Below, piece by piece: positions 27,242-40,117 of a stretch of DNA of 64,000 nucleotides. Source of the DNA: Gymnogyps californianus (taxonomy: Eukaryota > Chordata > Aves > Accipitriformes > Cathartidae); assembly GCF_018139145.2 (NCBI RefSeq), contig NC_059473.1:68554707-68618706 (forward strand), written 5' to 3'. Position 1 is the first letter of the stretch; the number at the start of each line of letters is the position of its first letter. Position numbers and translations under genes: made by a program. A model generated the notes under the pieces. That model was not told where the DNA came from and searched no databases. It saw only the letters and a list, made by a program, of their open reading frames with translations.

Positions 27242-27545
27242 TCTCAAGAATAAGAATGGTTGTATTGCTTCAGAACAAAAATCCCTTTAGTCCAGCATCA
27301 TGTGTACAATATTGGCCAGTAATGATGTAGGGAGACATTATAAGAACACAGCTTTTCTAAAATAGCCTTTCCTCTGGCTTTCCTTCCAGTACACCACAGC
27401 TTAGGGACTTGCTGAGGCAGAGGTTGAAGCCTGACCATCAACTGTAATACCCATGGATAGATCTATCTTCCCTAAATATATGCAATTATTTTTAGATTCA
27501 TTTATACTGTGGGCCTCTGCAGCATCCTGTGACCATGAACGCAAA
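27242..27545 (-). mobile_element. ancient CR1 3' fragment
   Basis: On the plus strand 'aagaatggttgtattg', 'cctttagtccagcatc' and 'ggccagtaatgatg' follow the complement of the old amniote CR1 3' end (gggctagatgga...ggtctgacccagtatggcc...ttctta). Further on, 'gaggttgaagcctgacca' and 'tttatactgtgggcctc' fit the interior of the same 3' region. The fragment is heavily substituted, so it is far older than the CR1 at 25,375-27,152. It belongs to the same broad kind as the plus-strand fragment at 58,360-59,210. The interior boundary is uncertain. Confidence 0.6.
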
Positions 27546-28248
27546 CATTTGATAATGTATTTTAATTAACTAGACTCATTCTTCTGGCCCAATTTTGAGT
27601 TCATTTCATCTCTATCCAAAATGTTTCAGCTGGGGAGGAGGGAGTGTTAGATTTTGGGTTTGATTTGTTGTTTTTTTAAGAGCTTATTAGAAAAAATTAG
27701 GATAGAAAACTAGGATTTTATTTGTGGATGTTTTTACTTGTAGCCCAAAAGGCTTTGTTGAAAACATCTAATGTAAGATTACTTTTAATGAAAACCAGAA
27801 CAGTAAAGTGAAGTCCTGATTTCAGTTGCATTTCACATCCCACCATGTGTAAGCAGTCATTGGATCACTGGATCTTTAAAATTTTATGGGTAGTGGACCT
27901 CAAATATATTCACTTTGGCTTAGCCTAAAATCTTGATAGGCACCAGACTTTATTATCATTATTCCAATACCGTCTTGTTTAATCCACCTATGTAGGTGTT
28001 AAACACACCTACATAAGAGATAGAAAAAGGACCAAAAAAAAAAGAATTCTCTCAGCCTGTTCAGACAGCGAAGGAGGGAAATTCGACTGACTCCACAGCC
28101 TCCTCTAGGGCTTTAGAAATAGTGGAAAATGTCCACTCATACAATTTTCATTATTCCAGAGAGAAAAGAGAGAAGAATGAGGGAGAAGGTAGATGTTCTC
28201 TCAAAAAATTTGAAATCTTTGGATTTGTCCCAGTGTGGGTAGTTTTTC

Positions 28249-28270
28249 TTTTTTTTTTTTTTTTTTTTTT
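28249..28270 (+). repeat. T22 homopolymer
   Basis: Twenty-two consecutive T preceded by tttttc. This could be a poly(A) tail read on the minus strand, but I recognise no transcript copy to its left on that strand. Confidence 0.8.
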
Positions 28271-31200
28271 AATTAGAGTTTTACAGAATGTAAGCTTTTT
28301 ACATGAAAGAATCATTTCCCATGCAGCATTGACCAGGACTGATTGTAACTAAACTTTGTCCACTTATGTTTTGGTTTTTTTCTATATAATTAATGGTTGC
28401 CAAATGATATCCTACTATAGCAGGTTGAACTTTCCTTCAGTACCACCAAACATGAAAATTAAAGAGATGCTGCCAGTTCCCTCATGGTGTCAGAACAGAA
28501 ACAATCCCAAGACAACTCTAAGAAGGCACATGATGTCCCAGAGGAGGAGACATGGGCTGGGTCTGACAGAGATCAGACATGCTTCCATGGTGTAAGCAGG
28601 CAAAACCACTGTTGAGCCTTTGCAGCCAGCAAGCAGGCTTTCTCTAGCTGTAGGAACACCTATTTGGGGGACTAGGCCATGCCTGCATCATCCAAGTCCT
28701 CTCTCCTTTACATGGGAGTACTAGCAAGCTTCAGGATACCAGTATTCATCTTCCAAGATGATAAGAATTTTACATAGATACTTTCAAACAGGACCTTAAT
28801 AAAGTGCTATTGCCCACATTATTTACTTCTGACAGCAGACCTGCAATTAGGAAGCAGTAATAACCGCTGTCTATCTGAGTAAAACTGGATACATAGAGGT
28901 TTGCTCTGGGCAGCAGTCTTTGGAGGACTGGTGGGCAAACCAGCGTATGAGATGGACTCAAGCAGTGCAATTACCCAAGGATCTATTGTCTAACTCCTTT
29001 GAAAGAATTTGGCACAACATTTGGTCTGCATCTGTTCTCCCTGCCTCTCTGTGGCTGAGGTATAAAACCTCTGAATGCAAAAATGTATGCTCGGGAAAAG
29101 TAATTCAAACCAAATCCACTCTGGAGTCAAAGGTCACCATGCAGCAGAAAAGACAGTGAGACACTTAGATTTCCTATTATTCTAGCAACTTTGAGAAAGG
29201 GGCTTCTGCAGTCAGACTGTGCATTCAGCTACATGCCACCCAAATAACACTGGAATACAACAGCTCATTTCAAACAAACATGGTGAGGGGACAGAAATCC
29301 TCAGCCATTAAAGTTGTTCAGCTTCATATAAGTCAGCAACTGCACCAGGGAAAAATATTCACATTTGCATCCAACTGGGATGCAGCTTCTGTATAACTTT
29401 GTCCAGGCAGACAGTTTGGAAGGTGAGAAGGAAGCCAGGTTAAAGGGTGTGGAGAAGGGAAACTGGAAGTATGGTGAGGCTGGAGGCGACAGGGAGCATA
29501 GGAAAGACCTCAGAATAATAATTCGTGGAGTACAGGTGAGTGGGAGAATGAGGCATTGCAGTGAGAGAGACAGAGGGCTTCAGAGAGCGCAAAGATTACT
29601 GTGGTGCAAAGGGAAGGAGATATAGCAGAATAGGCTTCACTTGTTCGGCTCTTCTTGGAATAACATGTCACATTTGTGGTGGTTTGGAGAGGAGACGGAG
29701 CATTTGGTCCAAGTTTGGAATGGATGTGTGAATCAGGAGCAAATGGAGTTTACAGTCCAGAGAGGGAATATCCTCAGAGCATCCCCAGAAATTTTATTAC
29801 AGACATCTTTTAATAAGGAGAGTGGAGAAAACTGTCTCCTTGGCTCCTGCTATCTCAAGATATATTCTCCTACTTTCCATTTAGCTCATCAGTTTTGCAG
29901 AAATAACATTAAGCTAAATCAGACCCTTGCATTTGCTATTTCCAGCTCCTTCTATTCAGAATGCAACTGCAAGAGGAGCACAATGCCATTAAAGTTAACA
30001 CCTTTTAAATATTTTATTTCTTTTTTATAGGTCTAATATGCAATAATTGGCAGAACAACTAATCTGGAAATGCGTAGTGCCAAAGGAAAACATTCAATAT
30101 CTTTCCGTTCAATGCCCTGAGTATTTTCTCACTCCAGGGTGTAAAAACATTTGTTCTTGATTCACATGGTCATTCCAGATCCTTGCCAAATTATGCAAAG
30201 AGCTGTCAGATTTAATGGTGCAAGCGTCTTATTCCTTATTGTGGAACTTGGACAAATAAAAGCAATACATTGTAAAAACAGGTAGTGAAGCTACTGCCAA
30301 AAGTCATCACAAAAAGATGTTTTTAATAGTATTCTGTCCTATCTGCAGTGCCTCTCCCAGATCTCAAGTCTCTTTAGGGTCTGAGTTTAATCTGCAGTGC
30401 ACCTGTAAAATACAACCAATAAACACTATTTTCGTTTTATAGATACAAAGACACTCCTATTGCAGAGGCTACAGCCTCAGTTCAGTAATGTACCGAGCCA
30501 CTTGTTTGATTTTAAGTACACAATAGACCACCAAATTCATGTTTTAAGGTCCTACTGAACTGAAGGCTCAGCAGCTTTCCCCTGCACTCACAGCAAAATA
30601 CATGCCATGCCAGAAATGGAGTATATGTCCCCTTGCCTGGTCATATGTAGATCCTTGGAGATAAAACTTAACCTTTGGTTCAGCAGAGAAATAGGGGGAA
30701 AAAAAAGCAACAACTGTGCTTAAATTTAATTTTGCTGGGTTGTTTTCCTTTCCTCCCAAGAAAACTCAAAAAAAACCCCCAAACCAAACAAAAAAAAAAA
30801 TTCATTGGTAGATTGAGTCCCTGCAGGAATATGAACTGTAACCACCCACCACTCCAGTGAGTGGCCTGAGCAGCTGCCTGTAGAGTCCTTTCAGGTGAGA
30901 AGTTTTAATCCTGCTTCTTTGGAGACTGTTCCACTTTGTATAAAATATCTTCAGGCTTATTTCAACAATCCAAGTGATTTATTTGTTTAACACTATGGAC
31001 AAAGCACCTTTGACTCTCCAGCCTGCATGACCAGGTAATCATTTACAGCTGGACCATCTTGAAACTGATCTCATCACCAAACCAGAGTGAGACATGAACT
31101 GTTGCTGAGCACAGAAGATGCCCAAAAGACTGTTATCATGTCCTTCCTCATAATTCCCGCTTCCTGATACTACAAAGTGATTGTTGTGGGCCACAGAAAA

Positions 31201-31720
31201 TAAAGAAGATTATTTTAAGTGTGTGGAAATAAACAAAAGATAGACAAAATCCCTCCTTAAATCTGAATAAACAGCCCACGATTCAGCTTTTAGCCCAAAC
31301 AATCTGAAATGATCACAAAAATGTAGATTTGGCCTGAAACTGCTAATTGGAGCTGTGAAAATTCTCACTTGGACTCTTTTTCTTTCTTTCGTTCTTTTTT
31401 TTTTAACAGCTTTACAAGTATGTGATTTGAATTCTGCCATTAGAAATGCATTTCAGAGCAAGACTGTACCGCTCATTAAGTGAATATCACCAGCTTTCAG
31501 CCATTTCACAGTCTTGCTTCCCAACCTGTAGTCATTTGTGTTGGCAGAGAAACCTTTGCAAAATTTGATATGTAATAAAAGTTAAAATAAGGATATTTTT
31601 CGGTTTCCACTTGAGTGTGTCAGGAAACTGGGACTGAAAGATTTATAGTTTTGGGTACAAAAACTAGTTAAGAATTAAGCAAGAAGGCACTCTTTCTCCC
31701 CAGGAAAAAAACTCTAGTGT

Positions 31721-31771
31721 TACAGTCAATAGGATTTTTTCCATCTACTTCTATGAGAAGAAGTTGATCAG
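31721..31771. repeat. decayed copy of a short ancient amniote motif
   Basis: Reads 'acagtcaatagga' then 'ccatctacttctatgag' then 'aagttgatcag'. It aligns by eye with agtcaatggga...ccattgacttcaatggg...ggatcag, the same motif as at 19,523 and 53,152. Confidence 0.4.
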
Positions 31772-32521
31772 ATTTCAAGATGTAAATGGAAAGGGGAAAA
31801 ACTCAGTGATCCGACTAACTTACTGCTTTTAATGAGAAGGGAGGCATCTCCCAAAGTTATAGCAATTTATTTGCCTTGGTAAGGAAGGTGCAGTACCCCC
31901 TGTCAGGCATCAACACAACTACATCATTTGCACCCCTTCTCCAAATAACCTCTGCATGCAATAACAACTGAAAGGGCTGCTAAGAGTTTTATTAGTGGTG
32001 ACCCTGGAACATAATTTGTCCTTCTTAAACAGAAAGAACACCACAGGTAAACACTCTCTGTTCCTCTGGCTAATTTTGACCATAAAAAAAACTGGTATCT
32101 GTGTAGACTTGGCCTCAACTGCTCTACAGAAACATTTGAATACTTTTAAATTAAATTAATAGTTCCTCAATCTAGGACAGTCACTGAAGTGCACACCTGA
32201 ATATCTCCAGGAAATTACTCCTAAATGAGGATTTTCCAAATCAAAATCAAATCTTGCACTCTCCTTTATTCTCGCAAATGTATTTTATGTGAGACACTGG
32301 ACAATTGGGTTTTTTGCATGGCAAGTTATACTAGCAGGTTTTCTTTCCGATCTTCTTAATACAGGGCATCCTTTTTTCTTATTTACAAGTGCTCAGAGTG
32401 CTATTGGTTACATTGCTAAAGTTTTGCATTTCCAAGCAGATAGCACGCTTTACTTTTTGACCCTTTTCTACCCTCCTGTCCTCAGCTCCAGTGCTATAGT
32501 ATGACACTGGCTCCCCTTCTC

Positions 32522-32545
32522 AAAAGAAAGAAAGAAAGAGAGAGA
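32522..32545 (+). repeat. (AAAG)n/(GA)n microsatellite
   Basis: Short run aaagaaagaaag passing into gagagagag. Confidence 0.75.
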
Positions 32546-35500
32546 GGAAAGTATTTTTCACTAAAATAATAGCTCCCCTTTTGGCAACAAACAAAGGAGA
32601 GAAAAAATACATCCAGAGAAACTGAACTCTTTAAAGTGCTTTTTTGCTGTTTGATGACACAGGCATAAAGCCAAAATTCACCCATTGTACTTCATGTTCA
32701 AAATTTCTTCACACAGCTCTATATTGCTGACAGCTCTTTAGCTACAGCCATGCTACCGGGCGCCATTATAATAGTTCACCATACCATTATGATGTGTCAA
32801 TGTTTATGACCTGTATCCCAAAACTGGACGACACTCAAATCTGTTGACTGCCTCTAAATCACTTTTTTGGAAAAGACTTAAAGTACTGAGATTGCAACTA
32901 GAATTGCTATTGCTCAACTGGCCCCATCTGATCTTTTTTTCATTGAAAACACAAAAAGGTTACAGAATCGTAAAGTCCATGTGGAACAAAACACGGGAAA
33001 ATACTTATTGTTCTCATATAGAGGAACACATATAATACCCGCAGCTGTATGAAGGCCCAGAGGGCTTTTTTATTGGTGCGTGGATGAATTTTTTATTGCT
33101 ACTGAATAAAGTGTTCTTGACATAAATATTTGACCTCTGACACTAGCAAGATTCCCTCTTGGTGGCCATTAGAATATAAATCCTACTTCATGTCTTCTGA
33201 CTTTAAAAGATGCACTATCTGCAGGGGGGGTTTAGTGAGAATAAAATCAGAGAAACAAGAGTGAGAAAGTGTCTTATTGCCTGGAGATGGGCTAAAGTGG
33301 GTTGAGGTGATTTCACTTACCTTAGCCTTGAAAAACTTGAAGGCATGCTGAGCAGAGCAACTTGCTTCACAAGCAAGCAAGAAAAATCAGCAAAAGGGAG
33401 AAGGCAGGAAAAGCAAAGTGACTTTTTGGGGTTGCTGACTACTTAGGGCTTGTAGGTCTTCAGTTAGCGTGGCTGAGTAATGCCTGTTTCTGTAGTCAGG
33501 CAACTAAGAGAATAATAAGCTTAGCCTTAGGTGATTACCTTTCCTTCATCAGCCCAAGCCTACCTATTTGCATAGAACTAAGTATGACTAGTGGTCCATT
33601 TTGAAGGAAGGATCAACCTGCTTTTATTTTTAGTGTGGATGCCCTCCGACGATTTCAGTAGTCACATTAAACTCCAGTTGACTGATAAACATGAAAGTTA
33701 GGCTCTCTCTTATCCTAGAGGAAGTCTTTATGGTTTTCATTTCTTCATAAATTTTTTTGTAAACTTGTTATCTCTGTTCAGCTCATATTAGCTTCTGAGG
33801 ACTTTTGATTAAATCGGGTAACTGATCAGATTAAAAGGTATTTGTACCAGTTTTGCTGTGTGTTTTTCAAGAGAATTTCCTATACGTACTGACTTAGCAG
33901 AAAATTGTCTTCTGATATTTTTCTGAGTTCTTGTGTCTTCTCCACCACACCTCTAGTTCTCTGACACTTTCCATTTCTTAGATCTGATCACATCTAAGAC
34001 ATCCCTCATCCTCCTCTACCTTCCCAGGGATGTCCTGTGATCCTGTGACCAATAAAGCAGAAAGAGAGGAAAAATACAGCATTATTGGCAACAATGTGTT
34101 ATCAGAACTTCAGTCCAAGCAGTTCTAACAAGTTCTGTGCCTTTGGTCCCATTTTTCAATTATAACAGTTGTTAAGTCACACCCCTCTGAGTTATTCTAG
34201 TAATAAATCACTTTGTCCATCTGGAAAGTCCCCACTCCCTTCTGGGAAGCACTTCCAGCGGCTGTCAGGAGCCCGCACCCTGTTTATGAGATAGTCCCGC
34301 TGGACAGCAAAAAACACACTCAGAGCATCAAGCCATCATTGTGACTCTTTCTCTACGAAATTCACACCAGTTTCAGTGGCAGATTATGCTAAAAGCCCAG
34401 AGGAAAAGCCAGGCAAGAGGCAGAACATGTACCTTTTTGCTGCCCTTCTGTTGAACAATGGCTAGGGGTACGCACAGCACCTGCTAACTGGCAGTATCTA
34501 GGATTTCTTCGAGGAGGAAAGTCCCTCACCCTCAGCCACCATATTTATGTTCAGTATTTGTGAAACAGCTCAAGTTAACAAGGCTTTCAAATGACTGCAC
34601 CACGTGAGACCTCCAGCTTCTCAAATGAGTTGTTTGAAAAGGTAGTGAAAACTGGCTCTTGGTACCCGACTCCTTCACCAGGATCTTTCCTTTCACCTTG
34701 GCTGTGTCAGGACGCAGACAGAAGGTGGAAGCACTGACCCTCTGCATGCCTGCTCTGCAGGTGGAGAAGTAAAGCCAAACTGGTCTTACAAGGATCTGCT
34801 TCTCTTCCTCCACAAGCCTCCTGTAGTAACTCAGATGCATTGGTGAGTCCTGTAGTGTATCTTAAGAAACAGGAGTGGGGAGAAAATTATACAGCTATGC
34901 AACCTCAAAAGTACCAAAGATGATACACTCTAGTTATCTACCGCTTTTCCATCGAGCAGAAAGTAGATATGAAGGTGCAAAAAAAAAGAAGCTGAAAGAG
35001 TGGGCACCAGCTGGAAGAAGTACAGAAACCTCTACTATTCCCATCAACTACGACTAGCAAATATGTCCTTGCCCATCAATAGAGATGGCACTGCAGGCAA
35101 TACAAATGGATTCCTGTGGTGGCACAGTGTGAGACTTGCTTCAGAAAGATTTTAGTTATAGGGAATCTAACTCTTCAGGTACGAAGGATAAAGCTAGCTT
35201 ATTCTACTGTAATTAAATATTGAATGCAAAATTTAAAAATTTTCTTTGTGAATACCAGTATTTGCACCTACCCTACAAATACAGGACAAATTATTCTGAG
35301 AACAGGCAAATACCATCTGCTCAGCCACCTACAACATGGAAACAGCAGAGAGACTGAGCAAGTCTGACCTGGTCCAAAAGAAACAGCCATTTTCAGGGGG
35401 TTTCTAACTTTAGCAGAGAACACTGCAGGCTTCTAAAATAGCTACAGGGACATATATGAAGAACAATACGCCATGTCATGGCTGGCTGGTGAGAACAAGA

Positions 35501-36180
35501 CAGAGGAGGGCTTGCAATGGAGCAAGTGATGAAGATGGATTGATTTGAGTGATGTTTAAATTTGGTTTATTATGGGGCTGCGGTTGACAATGTTGCAAGC
35601 TGCTCACCTCCCAGAGAGATAGGCATGTGGGCCATTCTTTGATTTCATAAATCATCCAGGAACATACCCAGAGCATTGACCTTTTATGGGGAAGGAGCTC
35701 AGGGCATTCAGCATAATTTAACACCGGCATGTCGGATGGTGTCCAGCACAGTTTAACACTCCTTAACCTCTGCCTCATTAGACATCTGTCCTGTCATTTA
35801 TCTTTCTGTTTATTTTCCAAGTGATATATTATTGGTAATAACTAAGGAATGGGCACTGATGTTACTCTCCATGGAGCTGCCATTAGTCAGCTGGAAGTCA
35901 GGCCAGCATCAGTCTGAAACTGGTACACAAAACAGCTTTTAAAGGATTTCAGATATTTTCTTTGCCAAGCAATTTCCTCCTGGCATGGGCAGCTAGCACC
36001 CCTATTATATGATCTTTTATTTATTTTTACTCTTTCCAGGCCAGATTTTAGGAGTTTTTAATACCAGCAAGTATTATTACTGTTGGTAATAAGACCTGAA
36101 TTATTATTTTGCAGCAGAAACTTCATCCTGTCTGTGACAACCACGGCTAAATAAGAAGCCAGCAGGGAAATGGCAGGGTC

Positions 36181-36256
36181 TTCTATTCCAACCACATATA
36201 CATACATACCTGTACACAGAGACAAATACACGTACACACACACAAACACACAAGCT
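36181..36256. repeat. CA/TA-rich microsatellite
   Basis: Interrupted acatatacatacatacc followed by cacacacacaaacacacaa. It is a decayed dinucleotide and tetranucleotide repeat. Confidence 0.6.
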
Positions 36257-36903
36257 CACACTCTTTCCTCCCGCCTAGGTCATTGCCATAATGGCAAATA
36301 TTAAGACTCCGTTATAAATACAAATATTTTAGCACGTCTATAATTGACTGAATATTGGAGGTTTCATTTATGCTGCCTTTCTTTATCAAGCGGCAACTAC
36401 TTTTCCAATATTTGGTATATTGAGTTACATTCTGGAAGGGGAAAAAAAGCAAAGAAAGCATGGGGCCACAGTGAGGGGAAAATGAAATATTACACATTTT
36501 TTCTGTGTTGTGTAACGTATGTGTTGTGATATTGGATGGGAAGTAAATTCCAACAAAGATTCTTCTATGGTACATATGGTACTAAGCATGAATTTGGATT
36601 TCTAGCAGATTATAAAGAAGGTACAAGTCCAGAAGGACCCGTAAATTAAAAAAAGGCATTCCAGATTTGTTTATATTGTGGATATTTGTGAGTTAGCTCT
36701 ATAATAGATATAACACCTTGAGAAAATATTGATCATGTTTTGTTTAACTGAGTAACAATATTTTGCTTTTAAATCCATCATCGCATGAAAGTTATTGAAA
36801 TTTTGAGCAATAACAAACAATTTTATACGAATAATATTACCACTGAGACACAGATTGAAGTAGTTAAGGAACCCACTGGCTGACCTGAAATGTCCTCTAT
36901 TTA

Positions 36904-36925
36904 AACACACACACACACACACACA
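36904..36925. repeat. (AC)11 microsatellite
   Basis: Uninterrupted (AC)n of 22 bases, likely length-polymorphic. Confidence 0.85.
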
Positions 36926-37014
36926 GAGAAACCTTCAACAAAACAAATCCTAAACAATATCAAATATCCTGAGAAACTGCACGAGACAGGTATCCCTGAA
37001 ATTTGGATTATGGT

Positions 37015-37130
37015 GATGAGAAAGCGCAAAGCGATGGGAGGCGAGCCTGCTGCTGGCTCGCGTTGGCTGAGGCAGGCGAGCACAGCCGAGAAGGAATTCA
37101 GCGGGTGGGAGGGAGTTCGCTGGGGTACCA
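37015..37130. other. short CpG-rich patch
   Basis: About nine CpGs in some 115 bases (agcgc, agcgatg, ggcgag, ctcgcg, cagcgg, gttcgc) in an AT-rich surround. No gene structure is visible. It could be a small regulatory patch or a fragment of a GC-rich repeat. Confidence 0.25.
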
Positions 37131-39469
37131 GAAGCTTTACTTTCCAGATGTACTTTATTTATAAAGCGCTTAATCCTTTTAAAACTACCTACGTCCCACA
37201 CAGATTTGGCATTGCTTTATTGCTTAATTAATACCATCATCTCAGTTTTTGTCTAACACCATGGTTAGAGAAAAAAATTACATCTCCACACATGCAAATG
37301 CTGCCAGATCTAACATAACACTGTGGAAGCGATTTTGATACCATAAACAAGATGTCTGTTCTTTGACTGCTTTGGTTCACACTCTGCAACTGGGCATTTA
37401 GCGGTACTTTTTTGAAAGTTGGAATCATGTAACTGGAGTTTAAAAGCTTGAGGGCTACTGTGAGCTTCTAGACTAAAACTCTTTGGCTACTTCTTCAGCA
37501 GTGAAAAACCTGCATATACCAGTCAGCCACAGGATGCCTAGCACCACAGGATGCACTTACAAAAAAGTCAATGTGATCTGAGAATGAATCCAGCAAGGTG
37601 TTTCTAGGAGTATGAAAGCCACCAACACAAGGCCCTTGTGAAACCTCAAGTATTGTTGGCCGTTTGGGTCACCCACGTTGACAGAAAGGGAACTCGTACC
37701 AGAACAGGTGCAGAAATGGCTGCTGGGATGATCCAAGCAATGGAGAGTTTATTTTACAAGAGGAAATTAAGACAGTGGCTTATTTAGCCAAGCAGATCCA
37801 AGCCTGAGAGGGGATACAGTCACTCTTTGTAAATACAGCTGGAGGATAAACACCAGAAAGGGAAAGAGCTTTTTAAGCTTAAAGACAATGAGTTGGCATA
37901 AGAACAAAGAGATATAAGCCAGCCATTAAGAAATTCAGGCTGGAAATTAGGTATAGGTTTCCAGCTCCCAGAAAGGTGAATTTCTGGACCTACCACCTTT
38001 TTGTAGCAGTGGGGTCAGAATTTGCCACTAGCATGTGGTAGGTTATGAAAGATTTTACATGACAGAGCACGACAGGCCAAGCACACGCTGTGCCTTGGTG
38101 CCCTCCTCAGCTCTCCCACCCTGTCCTCGACCGCCAGGATTATGAAGCAGTCCAGAGCATATTTCCAGCCCACGTTTCTGCATTTTCTTCCTTTGGAAAC
38201 CAGGGCATGAGAGGCACCAGGATGGAAATACTTCATACGTTGTCCGTACTTCAGCGGTGTCCCTGGACAGGAGTCAGGAAGCACTCGCAGCTATCTAGGT
38301 ATGGGGCTGAGGGATCTTGCAAATCTCTTTCAGTCCTGCAAAATAATTCATCTGAGGTAAAAGCCTTACAACAACAGGGCAATCTGTGCTTTTCCTGTGC
38401 TAGCTGGGCAAGGTAAATGTGCCATACACCCTGCTTTACCTCAGTCTACTGAGTCTGGGACAGCCTCAGGCTGGCCTGCCCTGCAGGCTGCCCAGGCCCC
38501 AGCTTCCCACCAGGCACGTCTCCAGGGTCGGATCAGCCACTAACCCCTGCAGAAGGAGCCTCCCGAAGTCCGTTTCTGCCCGGTACACACACTGAACTCT
38601 GCACTCATTGCCTAATCCTACTTAAGCGCAGCATTTAAATGTTTGTGTGTTTCTCCTAATTAAGTAAGTGCCAAAAGTTTTGAGCTTTCTCCTCAGCAAG
38701 GGGAGGCTCAACCCAGCCCAACCTTGACGTAAATCTGATGACACTAGTGATTCAGTCAAGCTACATGGGTCAAATTTGGCCCATTTTTTTTTCCCCCATT
38801 AGTAATAAAATGTAAAGCTTTATTTTGAAAGTACGTAATTGATAACATTGTCAACAAAATTCATCATTTCCCCAGCACCATCCTATAATGAAAAGCAACG
38901 ATGTTAATACAACGCAGGCCATAAACAAAACATTGTTTAGCTCTGTGTTTCTAGTTAAATTTTAAGGCTTTTAATTTTTGTATATTGAAGTAGAAAATGG
39001 AGTATACAGAATATTCTAAATCTATAAATGCACCTAATGAGTTGAAAAAAGAAATTTTAGTTTTTACAGTCTTCTGTTATTATTTAAAGTCCCAGACAGA
39101 GTTACTATAACATACACAAAATAGATTATGTTTAGCAAAAAATCTAAAGATCAGAATTCCTGTAAACACCAGTGTAACATTTGGGCACAATAAACTCAGC
39201 TTCCCTTTCTGTGTTAATGATATTCTGGGTAAATGCCTGCAGATCATTTACTTTGGAAAAAATTTGTATGAAAAAATATGAGGTTTTGTTCGGGTTCTCT
39301 CAAGATAAAAAGCGTACTTGCTAGCACTGGGATAGACCCCTGCCACACAATGGCACATGCTGCACAGCCTTGAACCCGAAGAAAACCTCCGTCTGAACCT
39401 CCCTCCAGGTTGTGGTGGCAGAGTTTTGAAACCTGATTTGTACCTGTGCCGAGTTATCCTCTGCACTGC

Positions 39470-39474
39470 AGGGG
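39470..39474. repeat. target-site duplication, left copy
   Basis: agggg directly precedes the LTR start. The same five bases follow its end at 40,113-40,117. Confidence 0.7.
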
Positions 39475-40112
39475 TGTCGTGGTTTAACCCCAGCCAGCAG
39501 CTAAGCACCACGCAGCTGCTCCCTCACTCCCCCCGCCCCACTCCCAGTGCAATGGGGAGGAGAATAGGGAAAGAAGGTAAAACTCGTGGGTTGAGGTAAG
39601 AACGGTTTAATAACTAAAGTAAAATATAATACTACCAATAACAATAATGAAATATAATAATAATAATAACAATAGCAATGAAAAGAAATACAACAAAACA
39701 AAACAAAACAAAACAAAAAAAACAAAAAGAAGAGGGGGAAAAAAGAAATAAAACCAGTGGTGCACAATGCAATTGCTCACCACCTGCTGACCGATGTCCG
39801 AGCAGCGAGCCGCCCCTCCCGGCCAACTCCCCCCCATTTATATACTGAGCATGACATTCTATGGTATGGAATACCCCTTTGGCTGGTTCGGGTCAGCTGC
39901 CCCGGCTATGCTCCCTCCCAGCTTCTTGCACACCTGCTTGCTGGCAGAGCACGGGAAACTGAAAAAATCCTTGACTTAAGATAAGCGCTACTTAGCAACA
40001 ACTAAAACACCAGTGTGTTATCGTCAACATTATTCTCACACTAAATGCAAAACCCAGCACTGTACCGGCTACTAAGAAGAGAGTTAACTCTGTCCCAGCC
40101 AAAACCAGGACA
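39475..40112 (-). mobile_element. solo LTR (copy A) of an avian endogenous retrovirus
   Basis: A 638-bp LTR on the minus strand. Read on that strand it begins TGTCCTGGTTTTGG and ends AAACCACGACA, so its two ends form an imperfect terminal inverted repeat of about 11 bases. It is flanked by a perfect 5-bp duplication (agggg), which is direct evidence for integrase-mediated insertion; 5 bp is usual for ERVL-type elements, while ERV1 give 4 and ERVK 6. A TATA box (complement of tatataaa) lies at 39,837-39,844 and an ATTAAA polyadenylation signal at 39,606-39,611. Between them is a CAAAA-rich low-complexity stretch. No viral coding sequence flanks it, so the internal part was lost by LTR-LTR recombination. 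Open frames within it are incidental. A close copy in the opposite orientation lies at 47,336-47,950. Confidence 0.88.
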
Positions 40113-40117
40113 AGGGG
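40113..40117. repeat. target-site duplication, right copy
   Basis: agggg directly follows the LTR and matches 39,470-39,474. Confidence 0.7.

Larger units (their letters stand above)
27546..39474. other. unique noncoding DNA, no gene seen
   Basis: About 12 kb of AT-rich sequence. The longest open frame is 129 codons on the plus strand at 29,641-30,030; it has no recognisable domain. The 29,380-29,640 stretch is purine-rich on the plus strand. GC-richer patches lie at 37,015-37,130 and 38,060-38,560. Simple repeats within the stretch are listed separately. Confidence 0.5.

Noticed and set aside
25948..27330. Several host-like genes on both strands around 26 kb
   Set aside because: The minus-strand frames are pieces of one broken CR1 ORF2 and the plus-strand frames are its antisense shadows.
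28249..28270. Poly(A) tail of a minus-strand processed pseudogene
   Set aside because: No recognisable transcript copy lies beside the T22 run and no flanking duplication was found.
39501..39984. Phe/Leu/Tyr-rich membrane-like small proteins
   Set aside because: These frames lie within LTR copy A and come from its AT-rich and CAAAA-rich R region; parallel frames in copy B confirm they are part of the repeat.
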